Assembly: GCA_001780955.1 (NCBI GenBank)
Contig: MFJR01000007.1
Coordinates: 139,053 to 192,712, forward strand
DNA length: 53,660 bases
Reading direction: 5' to 3'
DNA from: Candidatus Gottesmanbacteria bacterium RIFCSPLOWO2_01_FULL_39_12b
Lineage (GTDB): Bacteria > Patescibacteriota > Microgenomatia > 2-02-FULL-39-11
Shown: piece by piece, positions 1 through 8,788 of the stretch
Numbering within the stretch: position 1 is the first letter of the stretch
How the letters are laid out: every line of letters begins with the position of its first letter
Made by a program: the position numbers and the translations under genes
Notes under the pieces: generated by a model
Databases searched by the model: none
What the model was told of the DNA's origin: nothing
The model's input: only the letters and a program-made list of their open reading frames with translations

Positions 1-1
1 A

Positions 2-523
2 TTATTGATCTATACCATTTTGATTCCCTATCTTATTTCATTTTTTATCTCGATTTTTGCCTATTTTCGTTTTATATTCCTCTTACCCTTATTTTATCTA
101 ATTCTTTCTTACTCGCCTGTAAGTTATAAAGGTTACTTTTATCGATATAGCGTCACATTTATTTTACTGGTAATAAATATTATCTCTTTACTGGCTTTTA
201 ATTATAACCATACTTTCTGGAGGGAGGATTGGAGGGGCGCTGTTTCGTTTATCGAAGAAAACGAAAGAAATAAACAATCTGGAGTAATGTTCGTCAATTC
301 GGCACAAGAAGCCGGTTATTTATACTACTCAAAGAATAAGGTACCATTAGTATCTGCTATAAACTTCCGGCCAGAAGCTTACGAAAACATTTGGCTCTTT
401 CGTTACGTTCAAGAAATATTTGATCCCGGAGATAGCATAAGGCATAATTTAGAAGAGGCAGGATTTCATAAAAGAAATGAATATGAGTTTAATGGAATCA
501 TTGTCTGGAAATACAGCAAATGA
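2..523 (+). CDS. C-terminal part of a GT39-like membrane glycosyltransferase (cut by window start)
   Basis: The frame is open to the left edge, so only the C-terminal end of a longer protein is visible. A TTG at position 5 is in frame but is probably not the start. About 65 residues of hydrophobic membrane segments are followed by a soluble extracytoplasmic tail. The tail begins with a WREDWRGAVSFI stretch, which resembles the post-membrane domain of GT39/PMT-type glycosyltransferases that use polyprenyl-phosphate sugars. It is followed 29 bases later by a GT4 gene and belongs to the polysaccharide cluster. The family call is an inference from topology and this motif; the catalytic N-terminus is outside the window. 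Confidence 0.5.
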   Translation, partial: LLIYTILIPYLISFFISIFAYFRFIFLLPLFYLILSYSPVSYKGYFYRYSVTFILLVINIISLLAFNYNHTFWREDWRGAVSFIEENERNKQSGVMFVNSAQEAGYLYYSKNKVPLVSAINFRPEAYENIWLFRYVQEIFDPGDSIRHNLEEAGFHKRNEYEFNGIIVWKYSK

Positions 524-552
524 AAATAACTTTTGCTATATCCCATTAATAT

Positions 553-1680
553 ATGTTAATTGGAGTAGACGGAAACGAAGCTAATTTGGAAAATCGGGTA
601 GGTATAGGACAGTACGTTTATCAAATCCTAAAGGGTTTCCACGGGAAAAATTCCGAGGATCTTTTATTCCAGGTCTACTTAAAAGAAAAACCTATAAATT
701 CTTTACCAGTCGCAAACTCTAGATTTTCTTATAAGATTTTCGGTCCGAAGCCCTTTTGGACACAATTTGCTCTTCCTCTGAGATTGTGTTTTACAACGGA
801 ACGGCCAAACATTTTTTTTACCCCTACCCATTACTTACCAAGATTTTCTCCGATACCATCTGTGATGTCTATAATGGACTTATCTTATATTTTTTTCCCC
901 CATTTATTTCAAAAAAAAGATCTCTGGCAGCTTAAGTTTTGGACTTCCTATTCGGTAAAAAAGGCAAAAAAGATATTAACTATTAGTCAATTCAGTAAAT
1001 CGGCGATCGTAGATTATTATAAAGTTGAAAAGAGTAAGGTAGTCGTGATTTATCCAGATATAGAACATAAATATTTTAATATTGATAAAATTTCAAACCA
1101 GAAAATCAACAAAATGTTGGAGAGTTACAAGATAACTAATAACTTTATATTATTTGTTGGTACTCTACAACCAAGGAAAAATATTATAAGGCTGATAGAG
1201 GCATTTAGTAAGCTTCTTAATTCATCAGCTGATAAATCATTTCAGTTGGTTATCGTCGGTAAAAAAGGTTGGCTATTTAATCACATATTTCAAAAAGTTA
1301 GAGAGCTGAAACTCGAGAATAAGATAATTTTTACAGGGTATGTGCATGATGAAGAATTAGCTATGTTTTATCGTCGAGCTCTGTGTTTTGTTTTGCCTAG
1401 TCTGTACGAAGGTTTCGGTCTGCCAGTCGTTGAAGCCATGGCTTGCGGTTGCCCGGTAGTTACTAGCAATGTTTCCAGTCTACCGGAAATAGCTCTAGAT
1501 TGCGCGATACTGGTTGACCCTTATAAGACTGATGATATCGCAGAAGGAATATATAAGGCAAGTTATGACAATAAAACCAGAGATAGGTTGATTGCCAGGG
1601 GATTAAACAGGGCAAAAATATTCAATTGGGATAAATGCTGCAAAGAAACTTTAGAAGTTTTAAAAAAGTGCGCCATTTAG
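553..1680 (+). CDS. Glycosyltransferase family 4 (GT-B fold)
   Basis: This 375-residue cytoplasmic GT4 enzyme is predicted to transfer a nucleotide-activated sugar to a growing lipid-linked glycan. The N-terminus (LIGVDGNEANLENRVGIGQY) has the glycine-rich pattern of mannosyltransferase-type GT4 enzymes. The donor-binding half starts near residue 195 with FILFVGTLQPRKN. It carries the EX7E motif at Glu286-Glu294 in LYEGFGLPVVEAM, followed by a CGCPVV loop. Length is normal for the family. The start is the ATG after an AT-rich leader, with no clear Shine-Dalgarno. The sugar and acceptor cannot be read from sequence; mannose is plausible because manC lies in the same cluster. Confidence 0.85.
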   Translation: MLIGVDGNEANLENRVGIGQYVYQILKGFHGKNSEDLLFQVYLKEKPINSLPVANSRFSYKIFGPKPFWTQFALPLRLCFTTERPNIFFTPTHYLPRFSPIPSVMSIMDLSYIFFPHLFQKKDLWQLKFWTSYSVKKAKKILTISQFSKSAIVDYYKVEKSKVVVIYPDIEHKYFNIDKISNQKINKMLESYKITNNFILFVGTLQPRKNIIRLIEAFSKLLNSSADKSFQLVIVGKKGWLFNHIFQKVRELKLENKIIFTGYVHDEELAMFYRRALCFVLPSLYEGFGLPVVEAMACGCPVVTSNVSSLPEIALDCAILVDPYKTDDIAEGIYKASYDNKTRDRLIARGLNRAKIFNWDKCCKETLEVLKKCAI

Positions 1681-1689
1681 GATATAATT

Positions 1690-2298
1690 ATGACGATGAT
1701 CGACTTTTATGATAAAGACGGAAACAAACTGTCTATGGTAAAAGCAGTACCAAAAGCTCTAAATAGGTTTAAAAATATTTTTCTTGATTTTGAACTGATG
1801 TTATTACGGTGGGTTGGACATATTCCTTTTCATACAGCCCGTGTTTTTTTTTACAGATTAAGCGGATTAGAGATCGGGAGAGAATCAAAAATTCATATGT
1901 GGTGTAACTTTTTTAACCCTTCAGGCATATCAATCGGAGAAGATACTATTATTGGTGATCATGCTTTTCTTGATGGCAGAGCATCTCTCAAAATCGGAAA
2001 TCATGTTGATATTGCTTCGCGAGTGATGATCTATAATTCCGAACATGATGTAAATGCTGAAGACTTCCATGCCACTTCCGACCCAGTTATAATAGAAGAC
2101 TATGTATTTATTGGACCAGGTGTCATAATTCAACCACGAGTGACGATAAGAAAAGGAGCGATTGTAGCTGCTGGTGCTGTGGTAGCCAAAGACGTGGAAG
2201 CATTTACCATCGTAGGAGGCATTCCAGCTCAAAAAATTGGAGAAAGAAAACTTAAAGATCTTCATTACAAACTTGGGAGAGCTAGATTGTTTCAATAG
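1690..2298 (+). CDS. Hexapeptide-repeat O-acetyltransferase (left-handed beta-helix)
   Basis: This 202-residue protein has the LbetaH fold of the maltose/galactoside O-acetyltransferase group and probably acetylates a sugar of the surface glycan using acetyl-CoA. Hexapeptide-type repeats run from about residue 58 to 170 (ISIGEDTIIGDHAFLDG, VFIGPGVIIQP, IRKGAIVAAGAVV). The loop NSEHDVN holds the His expected as catalytic base, and the C-terminal IVGGIPAQKIGERK is the usual end of this family. It starts 9 bases after the GT4 gene, so the two are probably co-transcribed. The acceptor is unknown. Confidence 0.8.
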   Translation: MTMIDFYDKDGNKLSMVKAVPKALNRFKNIFLDFELMLLRWVGHIPFHTARVFFYRLSGLEIGRESKIHMWCNFFNPSGISIGEDTIIGDHAFLDGRASLKIGNHVDIASRVMIYNSEHDVNAEDFHATSDPVIIEDYVFIGPGVIIQPRVTIRKGAIVAAGAVVAKDVEAFTIVGGIPAQKIGERKLKDLHYKLGRARLFQ

Positions 2299-2333
2299 CA
2301 AGTGACGTTAAACCTAATGTCAACATAGTCAAA

Positions 2334-3161
2334 ATGACAAAAATTGCAGTTTTTAAAGGTCAAAAAATTCGTAGACATTGGGATGAGAATAACGAAAAAT
2401 GGTGGTTTTCGGTGGTAGATGTGGTTGCAATCCTAAGTGCTAGTATTGATGCCAGAAATTATTGGAAAGTCTTAAAGAATCGTCTGAAAAAAGAAGGAAG
2501 CGAGGTGGTTACAAAATGTAACCAACTGAAAATGCAGGCCTCCGACGGAAAATACTACTTAACTGATGTTGCCGATACTGAAACAATGTTTCGTATTATT
2601 CAATCCATCCCCTCTCCCAATGCTGAACCATTCAAGTTATGGCTAGCCAGAGTTGGTTATGAACGAATCGAAGAATCCGAAGATCCCGAAAAAGCCATCC
2701 AGCGGGCAATGCACTTTTATTTGAAACGTGGTTATTCCAAAGACTGGGTTAATCAAAGACTAAAAAGCATCGAAATCCGAAAAGAACTTACTGATGAATG
2801 GGAAAATCGGGGAGTAATAGAAAGCAGCGAATTTGCCATTCTTACCGATGAAATTACTTTTGCCTGGGCGGGTATGAAAACCCGTGAATATAAAAAATAC
2901 AAAAGGCTCAGGAAAGAAAACTTGCGGGATAACATGACCAATCTGGAATTGGTTTTAAACATGCTTGCCGAAGTTTCAACGACAGAGATTTCCAAAAAAG
3001 TTGAACCAAAAAGTTTTGTAGAAAACAAAAAAGTAGCCAGAGAAGGTGGTTCGATTGCCGGTGCAGCCAGACGTAAATTGGAGAAAAGAACGGGCAAGAA
3101 AGTTGTTACAAAGCTAAATACGAGAGGTTTAAAACTTGTGAAATCAGCGAATCACAAGTAA
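2334..3161 (+). CDS. Bro-N / DinD-like protein (phage antirepressor family)
   Basis: The N-terminal ~110 residues (FSVVDVVAILS, then YYLTDVADTETMFRIIQSI) match the Bro-N domain of phage and baculovirus antirepressor-type proteins. The C-terminal half (FAILTDEITFAWAGMKTREY, then NMTNLELVLNMLAEVSTTEI) resembles the C-terminal region of DNA-damage-inducible protein D. The role is probably DNA binding or a stress response; its target is unknown. It has no connection to polysaccharide synthesis and separates an acetyltransferase gene from a GT39 gene, with 35 and 87 bases of non-coding DNA on its two sides, so it probably arrived by transfer. A TGTCA/TGACA inverted repeat surrounds its start codon (about 2319-2339) and could be an autoregulatory site; this is speculative. 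Confidence 0.75.
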   Translation: MTKIAVFKGQKIRRHWDENNEKWWFSVVDVVAILSASIDARNYWKVLKNRLKKEGSEVVTKCNQLKMQASDGKYYLTDVADTETMFRIIQSIPSPNAEPFKLWLARVGYERIEESEDPEKAIQRAMHFYLKRGYSKDWVNQRLKSIEIRKELTDEWENRGVIESSEFAILTDEITFAWAGMKTREYKKYKRLRKENLRDNMTNLELVLNMLAEVSTTEISKKVEPKSFVENKKVAREGGSIAGAARRKLEKRTGKKVVTKLNTRGLKLVKSANHK

Positions 3162-3248
3162 TAAGTGCCTTTTGAGTGTAAACGTTCGAGGTGTACTTTC
3201 GTGACAAAACTTGTAACTGAATAAACTTATTTAAAGTGAATATACTTA

Positions 3249-4121
3249 GTGAAAAATAAACTACTTTTTTATTTACCTTCGTTAATCGTATTTATAGGCA
3301 CTTTCATATTATTTTCATATCACATTTCCTCGTCATACGGATTGGCTTATGATTTCGGACGTGATGCCATGTGGATGTACGACATTCTGCATGGCAGATT
3401 AACTTTACTTGGACCCAAGTTGTCATTTGGCGGTTATTATCTGGGGCCTTACTACTATTACCTGTTTTCTCATTTTCTTTTATTAACCAGATATTATCCG
3501 GATGGTGCGCTTATCTTCAATGCATTTTTGTTTTCTATTAGCGCAACTTTAATTTTTATCATCCTGAAAAAAAACACTAATACCTGGTTTAGTTTGATTC
3601 CTACTTTATGGATTGTTTTCAACTCATACTTTCTTTTCTCAGCCAGAAATCCGGGTAATGCTTTCACTTACGTATCATTTCTTACTCTATACATAACTTA
3701 CATTTTGTTCTATAAGATCGAATCTCGGTTGATCACCTTTTTGCTCGGTATTATTTCAGGGCTTATAGCCAACTTCCACCCCGTGTCTCTGCTTGTTCTA
3801 ATTCCGGCCACTATTATCCAATTGTTAACGAAAAAACAGAAAGTTGCCATTAAAGCAAAGGCAATAATTATTTATCTTCTAGGCATAATTATTATGTATA
3901 TTCCGCTGATAATATTTGAGGTAAGGCATGGTTTTATTATGTTTACAAATACTTTTATCGCCGGTTCTCTCAATGTATTTACCAATTCTTTAAATCAAGT
4001 TTCACAAGTTGTACCTTCGAAAAACCCGTTCATGAATTTTTTCATCCTAAACAACCTAATTGGTTTCTGGATCATTCCATCGTTACTGACACTGCAAATA
4101 CTTATTTTTTTGTATTTATGA
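3249..4121 (+). CDS. GT39-like membrane glycosyltransferase, N-terminal part (likely frameshifted)
   Basis: This part has 290 residues with a GTG start and about eight hydrophobic segments. The first loop, AYDFGRDAMWMYDILHGRL, has the acidic residue and layout typical of GT39 and related GT-C enzymes, which use polyprenyl-phosphate sugars on the outer face of the membrane. The reading frame ends at TGA 4119-4121 in the middle of a membrane region, and the missing C-terminal half continues in the -1 frame from 4118. The stop lies 10 bases after a run of seven T (4105-4111). The most likely reading is one ~480-residue gene broken by a one-base indel, or made by -1 frameshifting on T TTT TTG. 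A split gene with ATGA coupling is also possible. Confidence 0.65.
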   Translation: MKNKLLFYLPSLIVFIGTFILFSYHISSSYGLAYDFGRDAMWMYDILHGRLTLLGPKLSFGGYYLGPYYYYLFSHFLLLTRYYPDGALIFNAFLFSISATLIFIILKKNTNTWFSLIPTLWIVFNSYFLFSARNPGNAFTYVSFLTLYITYILFYKIESRLITFLLGIISGLIANFHPVSLLVLIPATIIQLLTKKQKVAIKAKAIIIYLLGIIIMYIPLIIFEVRHGFIMFTNTFIAGSLNVFTNSLNQVSQVVPSKNPFMNFFILNNLIGFWIIPSLLTLQILIFLYL

Positions 4122-4699
4122 GGATAAAAAAGACATACAATATTTGGTTTAGATATTTATCCAACTTTACCATTGTGATTATTTTTGCAATAGTTTTTAG
4201 ATTTCAAACTGTGTATTATTACTTGTTTCCCTTGGTGATTTATTCTCAGGTCACACTGATATACCTATTGAGTAAGATGAAATTATACATTTCTCTTATA
4301 CTCCTGACGGTATTTATGTTTCTTACTCTATCCCAATTCCCTAAAGATTTATATAGAAAGTCAGCTGACTCTTTTCCAGTTATGCTTGAGCAAGCAAGAA
4401 AAGCCAGTAGCCAGCTTGATCTACCCAGGAATAATTTCAATATCATTATATTAAGAGAACAAGGAGGCATTTTAGGGTATGAGTACCGTTATCTGATGCG
4501 TGTGTTAGGTTATCGAGCGGATGACGAATTTAGTTACCAATTATCCAAATATCTTCTTTCAATATCAGAAAAAGGAGAAATCAACTGGCAACGTGAAAAT
4601 AGTTGGGAACTAGATCAATTTGGTAAAAAGACTTTGTTGAAAAAGCACAGCGAGGGGAAAAGTATTTGGTATTTGTTTAAGAAAAATGAAATTAATTAA
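4118..4699 (+). CDS. GT39-like membrane glycosyltransferase, C-terminal part
   Basis: This 193-residue frame overlaps the previous one by ATGA. It starts with two or three membrane segments (VIIFAIVFRFQTVYYYLFPL and the following LLTVFMFLTLSQ). It ends with a soluble extracytoplasmic domain with the pattern NFNIIILREQGGILGYEYRY, as in the C-terminal tails of GT39-like proteins. It has no catalytic first loop of its own, so it is unlikely to work alone. Together with the upstream frame it makes a protein of normal family length. A one-base insertion in the T7 run at 4105-4111 would join the two cleanly. Confidence 0.6.
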   Translation: MRIKKTYNIWFRYLSNFTIVIIFAIVFRFQTVYYYLFPLVIYSQVTLIYLLSKMKLYISLILLTVFMFLTLSQFPKDLYRKSADSFPVMLEQARKASSQLDLPRNNFNIIILREQGGILGYEYRYLMRVLGYRADDEFSYQLSKYLLSISEKGEINWQRENSWELDQFGKKTLLKKHSEGKSIWYLFKKNEIN

Positions 4700-4702
4700 C
4701 TC

Positions 4703-4722
4703 ATATTCAATTTTTTGAATAT
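4703..4722 (+). other. AT-rich inverted repeat between glycosyltransferase genes
   Basis: An 8-bp perfect stem (ATATTCAA / TTGAATAT) encloses a TTTT loop in the 39-base gap after the split GT39 gene. The stem has no GC core and no downstream T-run, so it is not a convincing terminator. It may be a weak RNA hairpin or a protein-binding palindrome. Confidence 0.3.
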
Positions 4723-4738
4723 AAATTACAATATAAAA

Positions 4739-5647
4739 ATGAAACTTAGCATAATTATAGTCAACTTCAATACCTCTGATCTTCTTCGAAACTGTGTAAA
4801 TAGAGTCTATAAATCTCTGAATTTTGGGAAAATTGAAAAGGATAGTGAAGTAATTGTAGTTGATAATGCTTCAACTGATGCTAGTGTTGAGATGGTAGAG
4901 AAAAAGTTTCCTAAAGTTATACTGATAAAGAATGAGCAAAATTTAGGCTTTTCTAAAGCCAACAATCAGGGTATTAGGAAAGCTTCTGGAAAGTATATTC
5001 TGTTACTAAATAGTGACACTGAAGTAGATAAAGAAGCTTTGATAAAATTAGTTGATCATGCTGAAAAAGAAACCAGTTTCGGCGCCATGGGTGCAAAGAT
5101 TCTTAACTTTGACAAAAGTATACAGTACTCTTTAGGTTTTGCCCCTACTCTTCCAAGAGTCTTTTATTGGATGACCTTTATTGATAATATACCTAACCTT
5201 ACTAAATTTTTAAAACCTTATCATATTGAAAATAGTAAGTTTTATACTCAAAAACGTGAAGTAGATTGGGTGAGCGGCGTTTGCATCCTTGTTCCTCGAA
5301 AAATTATAGCTAAAATTGGTAAGCTCGATGAGAATATCTTCATGTATGGTGAAGAAGTAGAGTGGTGTTATCGGATAAAAAATGGGGGGCTAAGAGTAAT
5401 TTATAATCCTGAGGTTGTGATATATCACCATAAAGGATCTTCAGGAGGTGGGAAAGACGCTGGAATAATCGAGGAATTTGGGTCTCTTATTTATTTTTAT
5501 TCAAAATACCGGAGTTTGCCACATCTTATCATACTTAAGATATTGTTAATATTTGGAGCTTTGCTGCGTACTATTTTATTTGGTATAATTGTCAGGAACT
5601 TAGAGAAAGCAAGTATTTATGTTAAAGCCGTTCAAATGGTTAGATGA
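4739..5647 (+). CDS. Glycosyltransferase family 2 (rhamnosyltransferase-like)
   Basis: This GT-A enzyme of 302 residues is counted from the ATG at 4739. An upstream in-frame TTG (4715) lies inside an AT-rich hairpin and would add eight residues before the conserved KLSIIIVNFNT strand, so the ATG is preferred. Diagnostic features are VVDNASTD, NLGFSKANNQGI, LLLNSDTEVD (the metal-binding DxD-type region) and WVSGVCILVPR with FMYGEEVEWCYR as the acceptor-side block. This is the WcaA/rhamnosyltransferase-like subgroup. The last ~60 residues contain a hydrophobic segment that may attach it to the membrane. It overlaps the next gene by 29 bases. The sugar is not predictable. Confidence 0.85.
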   Translation: MKLSIIIVNFNTSDLLRNCVNRVYKSLNFGKIEKDSEVIVVDNASTDASVEMVEKKFPKVILIKNEQNLGFSKANNQGIRKASGKYILLLNSDTEVDKEALIKLVDHAEKETSFGAMGAKILNFDKSIQYSLGFAPTLPRVFYWMTFIDNIPNLTKFLKPYHIENSKFYTQKREVDWVSGVCILVPRKIIAKIGKLDENIFMYGEEVEWCYRIKNGGLRVIYNPEVVIYHHKGSSGGGKDAGIIEEFGSLIYFYSKYRSLPHLIILKILLIFGALLRTILFGIIVRNLEKASIYVKAVQMVR

Positions 5648-8600
5648 TAATATAATCTCGATTCTGGCTGGATTCCTGCTGGTTTTCATACCTTTATACC
5701 CTAAAATTCCCCTTTTCGACATTTTGCCTGGTTATATCGTTAGAGTGCGTCTAGAAGATTTTTTTGTGAGTTTTACGGTATTTCTCTTTATAATCTGGTT
5801 AATCAGAAAGAAAGTTAGTTTAAAAAATCTCCCCCTAATTTCTCCCTTGATTGCCTATCTCCTGGTTGGGCTTTTCTCAATGGTATCTGCAATTTTTATA
5901 ACACAGACAATTCCCTATGAGAATTTACATATTAGTAAGATGTTTCTTCATTACCTTCGTAGGATAGAGTATTTTTCATTGCTGTTTATTTTTTATTCAG
6001 GAGTTAAAAGCTTACGTACTTTAAAAATATATTTGGGCTTAATGGTAGTAACTATCACGGCGATTATTATTTATGGCTTTGGACAAAAATACTTATATTG
6101 GCCAGCCTTCTCAACCATGAATCGTGAATTTTCAAAAGGTTGGGTTCTCTATCTTACTGAACATGCACGAGTACTTTCCACGTTTGGAGGACATTACGAT
6201 TTAGCGGCCTATATAATGATTGCCTTAATTATTTTGTGGAGTATCTTTTTCATCATCAGAAACTGGCTTATAAAGTTAATAATACTAATTATTATTTCTG
6301 GAAGTTTCTGGTTGCTGGTACTTACCGCTTCGAGAATTTCATTTATCGCCTATTTGATAGGCGTAAGTGTATTTTTCTTCTTTTGGGTCTTTAGAAAAGG
6401 TATTCTCTGGTCAATGCCTCGCTGGTTTATAATTATTTTTTTATCGATGTTTATAATGTTATCTTTCGGAGATTTATCAGAGCGGTATAGTAAATTACTT
6501 AGAGTAGGTGAGAGACTGGACCGTTTAAGAACAGCAATTCTCACACCCAAAACTTCACCTCCGACCGAAAGAGCAATTTTTTTGGAAAATAATCCCAGGA
6601 CTGCCCTGATAGAAGAAATAGCGGCAAAAAGCGATAAACCGCCAATTCCGATTCGTCCACTCCCGTCCGATGTTTATAAAGATATACCTCTTATGCTGGT
6701 TCCAACAGCAACTGACAGTAGTTCCCTGTCTGCGATTCCGAGGACTTATTCCAGAAATGCCTTTATCTATGATTTATCCACAGCAATTAGATTTGACGCC
6801 TTATGGCCACAAGCGATTAAAGGATTTCAGAAAAACTTACTTCTTGGAAGTGGATACTCAACTCTGAATAAAGTTCAAATGAGTGAATTTACCGAAGCCG
6901 AATCAACGGATAATGATTATCTGAGGTCTCTGGGTGAAACCGGAATTCTCGGTTTTATAACGTTTTTTGGAACATTATTAATTTTGCTGATCTATGTTTT
7001 GAGACGATTATTTACCATTTCCGATCCATTAATCTTTAGTCTCTCTGTAGCTTTAATTTCTTTTGTGACCGCACTATTGGTGAACGCGGCGTTAATTGAC
7101 GTTTTCGAGGCTTCCAAAGTCGCATTTGGATTCTGGGGTTTAATCGGGTTAATATTAGCCGGTATTAATCTTACTAAAAAAAATGAAAACGCTTCTTCGA
7201 TACCTGGTATACCTGACTGGCGAAACTTTATCCGTGGAATTAAGTCTTTGCCTCAAAAGGCCGTAAAAAGCAATTTTTTAATCATACTATTGATTCTTGT
7301 TTTAGCTTTTGTCGTCAGGTTACATAAAATCAATAACCCTCTTGCGGATTGGCATTCCTTTAGACAGGCAGATACAAGTAGCGTGACTAGAAATTACGTT
7401 AAGAACGGAATCAATCTTTTATTTCCTACTTATGACGATTTATCCAATATCCAATCTGGCAAAGACAATCCAAGGGGTTTACGTTTTGTTGAATTTCCCA
7501 TTTATAACGTGTTCAGCGTTTTCTTTGATAATATTTTGATTGGACTCAATCTTGAAATTTCTGGACGACTGGTTTCGATTTTTTCGACACTCCTCTCGAT
7601 CATCTTTCTTTTTCATATCGTTAAAAAAAATCTTGGGAAAAAAGAAGCAGTACTGACCAGTCTGCTTTATGCCATTCTTCCATATAATATTTATTTCACC
7701 AGGGTAATTCTACCGGAACCTTTTTTTGTGATGACTACGCTTGGCATGATTTATTTCTTTGATAAGTGGATTGAAGAAAGTTTTAAGTTAAATCAGAAGG
7801 AACTGGATCTGGGGAAAAAATTAAGAATTACATTGAAGTTAATTTTTGCTTTAATATTTACTTCAATCTCATTACTTGTCAAGCCTTATTCCGTGTTTTT
7901 GTTCCCCCCCCTTTTTTATCTCTGGTTAAAAGGATATAAAATAACGATCAAATCAATTTTAGGATTAACGATATTTATTATTTTATCTGTCTTGCCATTT
8001 ATCTTATGGCGCAAATGGATAAGCCATTTTCCAGAAGGAACACCTGCTTACGACTGGCTTTTCAACGGTGATGAAATTAGATTCAAGGGCGCCTTTTTCT
8101 ATTGGATTTTGGCAGAGAGACTTTCTAAGCTTATCTTAGGTTATTGGGGACTACCTCTTTTTCTGTTTGGAATCATGACCAGACCTAAAAAGGAGGGATG
8201 GTTATTTTATTGGTGGGGTTTAGGGTTAATAGCCTATATTATTGTTTTTGCAACAGGTAATGTTCGACACGACTATTACCAGATCGTTACAATACCGATT
8301 ATAGTCATCTTTATGGCCAAGGGAATTTCTTCTCTTCTTGAGATGACATCTCACAGTTTGTCTAAAATAAGCGCATATACCTTAATTATAGTTATGATTG
8401 TGCTTAGCGAAGCGTTCGGCTGGTATCAAGTCCGTGATTTTTATAATATAAATCATCCTGAAATTGTTGAAGCTGGTAATGCGGTAGATAAATTAACTTC
8501 TGATAAGGCCTTAGTTATCGCTCCATATTTTGGCGATACCGCCTTTCTATATCAGACTAAGCGGGCTGGTTGGCCTATAATGCAGGAGCCAGTTAATAAA

Positions 8601-8774
8601 ATGATTGATCGAGGAGCAGACTATTACGTTAGCGTAAATTTTGACGATCTTACCAACAGTTTGATTTCGGAAGCTAATAATCCTGATCCAAAAAAGAAAA
8701 AATACAAGATTATAGATCAAACCACCAAATACGTAATTATCCAGCTTGTTCCGGATGCCTTTCTTCGAATATAA
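5619..8774 (+). CDS. Fusion of O-antigen ligase/polymerase (Wzy_C-like) and GT39-like glycosyltransferase
   Basis: At 1051 residues this is the largest glycan gene here. Residues ~1-520 are polytopic. They hold a large extracytoplasmic loop and the block STDNDYLRSLGETGILGF, typical of Wzy_C/WaaL-type ligases and polymerases that move whole glycans from the lipid carrier. From ~545 a second set of membrane segments begins, with ADWHSFRQADTSSVTRNYVK (around residue 576), the first-loop pattern of GT39/PMT-type enzymes. It ends in a soluble tail (VIAPYFGDTAFLYQTKRAGW). Both activities would face outside the membrane. I see no stop or frameshift between the halves, so the fusion looks genuine. 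The start at 5619 lies inside the preceding GT2 gene. Confidence 0.75.
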   Translation: MLKPFKWLDDNIISILAGFLLVFIPLYPKIPLFDILPGYIVRVRLEDFFVSFTVFLFIIWLIRKKVSLKNLPLISPLIAYLLVGLFSMVSAIFITQTIPYENLHISKMFLHYLRRIEYFSLLFIFYSGVKSLRTLKIYLGLMVVTITAIIIYGFGQKYLYWPAFSTMNREFSKGWVLYLTEHARVLSTFGGHYDLAAYIMIALIILWSIFFIIRNWLIKLIILIIISGSFWLLVLTASRISFIAYLIGVSVFFFFWVFRKGILWSMPRWFIIIFLSMFIMLSFGDLSERYSKLLRVGERLDRLRTAILTPKTSPPTERAIFLENNPRTALIEEIAAKSDKPPIPIRPLPSDVYKDIPLMLVPTATDSSSLSAIPRTYSRNAFIYDLSTAIRFDALWPQAIKGFQKNLLLGSGYSTLNKVQMSEFTEAESTDNDYLRSLGETGILGFITFFGTLLILLIYVLRRLFTISDPLIFSLSVALISFVTALLVNAALIDVFEASKVAFGFWGLIGLILAGINLTKKNENASSIPGIPDWRNFIRGIKSLPQKAVKSNFLIILLILVLAFVVRLHKINNPLADWHSFRQADTSSVTRNYVKNGINLLFPTYDDLSNIQSGKDNPRGLRFVEFPIYNVFSVFFDNILIGLNLEISGRLVSIFSTLLSIIFLFHIVKKNLGKKEAVLTSLLYAILPYNIYFTRVILPEPFFVMTTLGMIYFFDKWIEESFKLNQKELDLGKKLRITLKLIFALIFTSISLLVKPYSVFLFPPLFYLWLKGYKITIKSILGLTIFIILSVLPFILWRKWISHFPEGTPAYDWLFNGDEIRFKGAFFYWILAERLSKLILGYWGLPLFLFGIMTRPKKEGWLFYWWGLGLIAYIIVFATGNVRHDYYQIVTIPIIVIFMAKGISSLLEMTSHSLSKISAYTLIIVMIVLSEAFGWYQVRDFYNINHPEIVEAGNAVDKLTSDKALVIAPYFGDTAFLYQTKRAGWPIMQEPVNKMIDRGADYYVSVNFDDLTNSLISEANNPDPKKKKYKIIDQTTKYVIIQLVPDAFLRI

Positions 8775-8788
8775 AGATCCATAAATAT

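Noticed and set aside
1930-2301. Long antisense frames opposite the acetyltransferase, ileS, ftsZ and others
   Set aside because: They mirror codon patterns of clear genes on the + strand and show no recognisable protein features.
4703-4722. Inverted repeat as a transcription terminator
   Set aside because: The stem is almost entirely A/T, there is no T-run after it, and the following gene appears to be in the same cluster.
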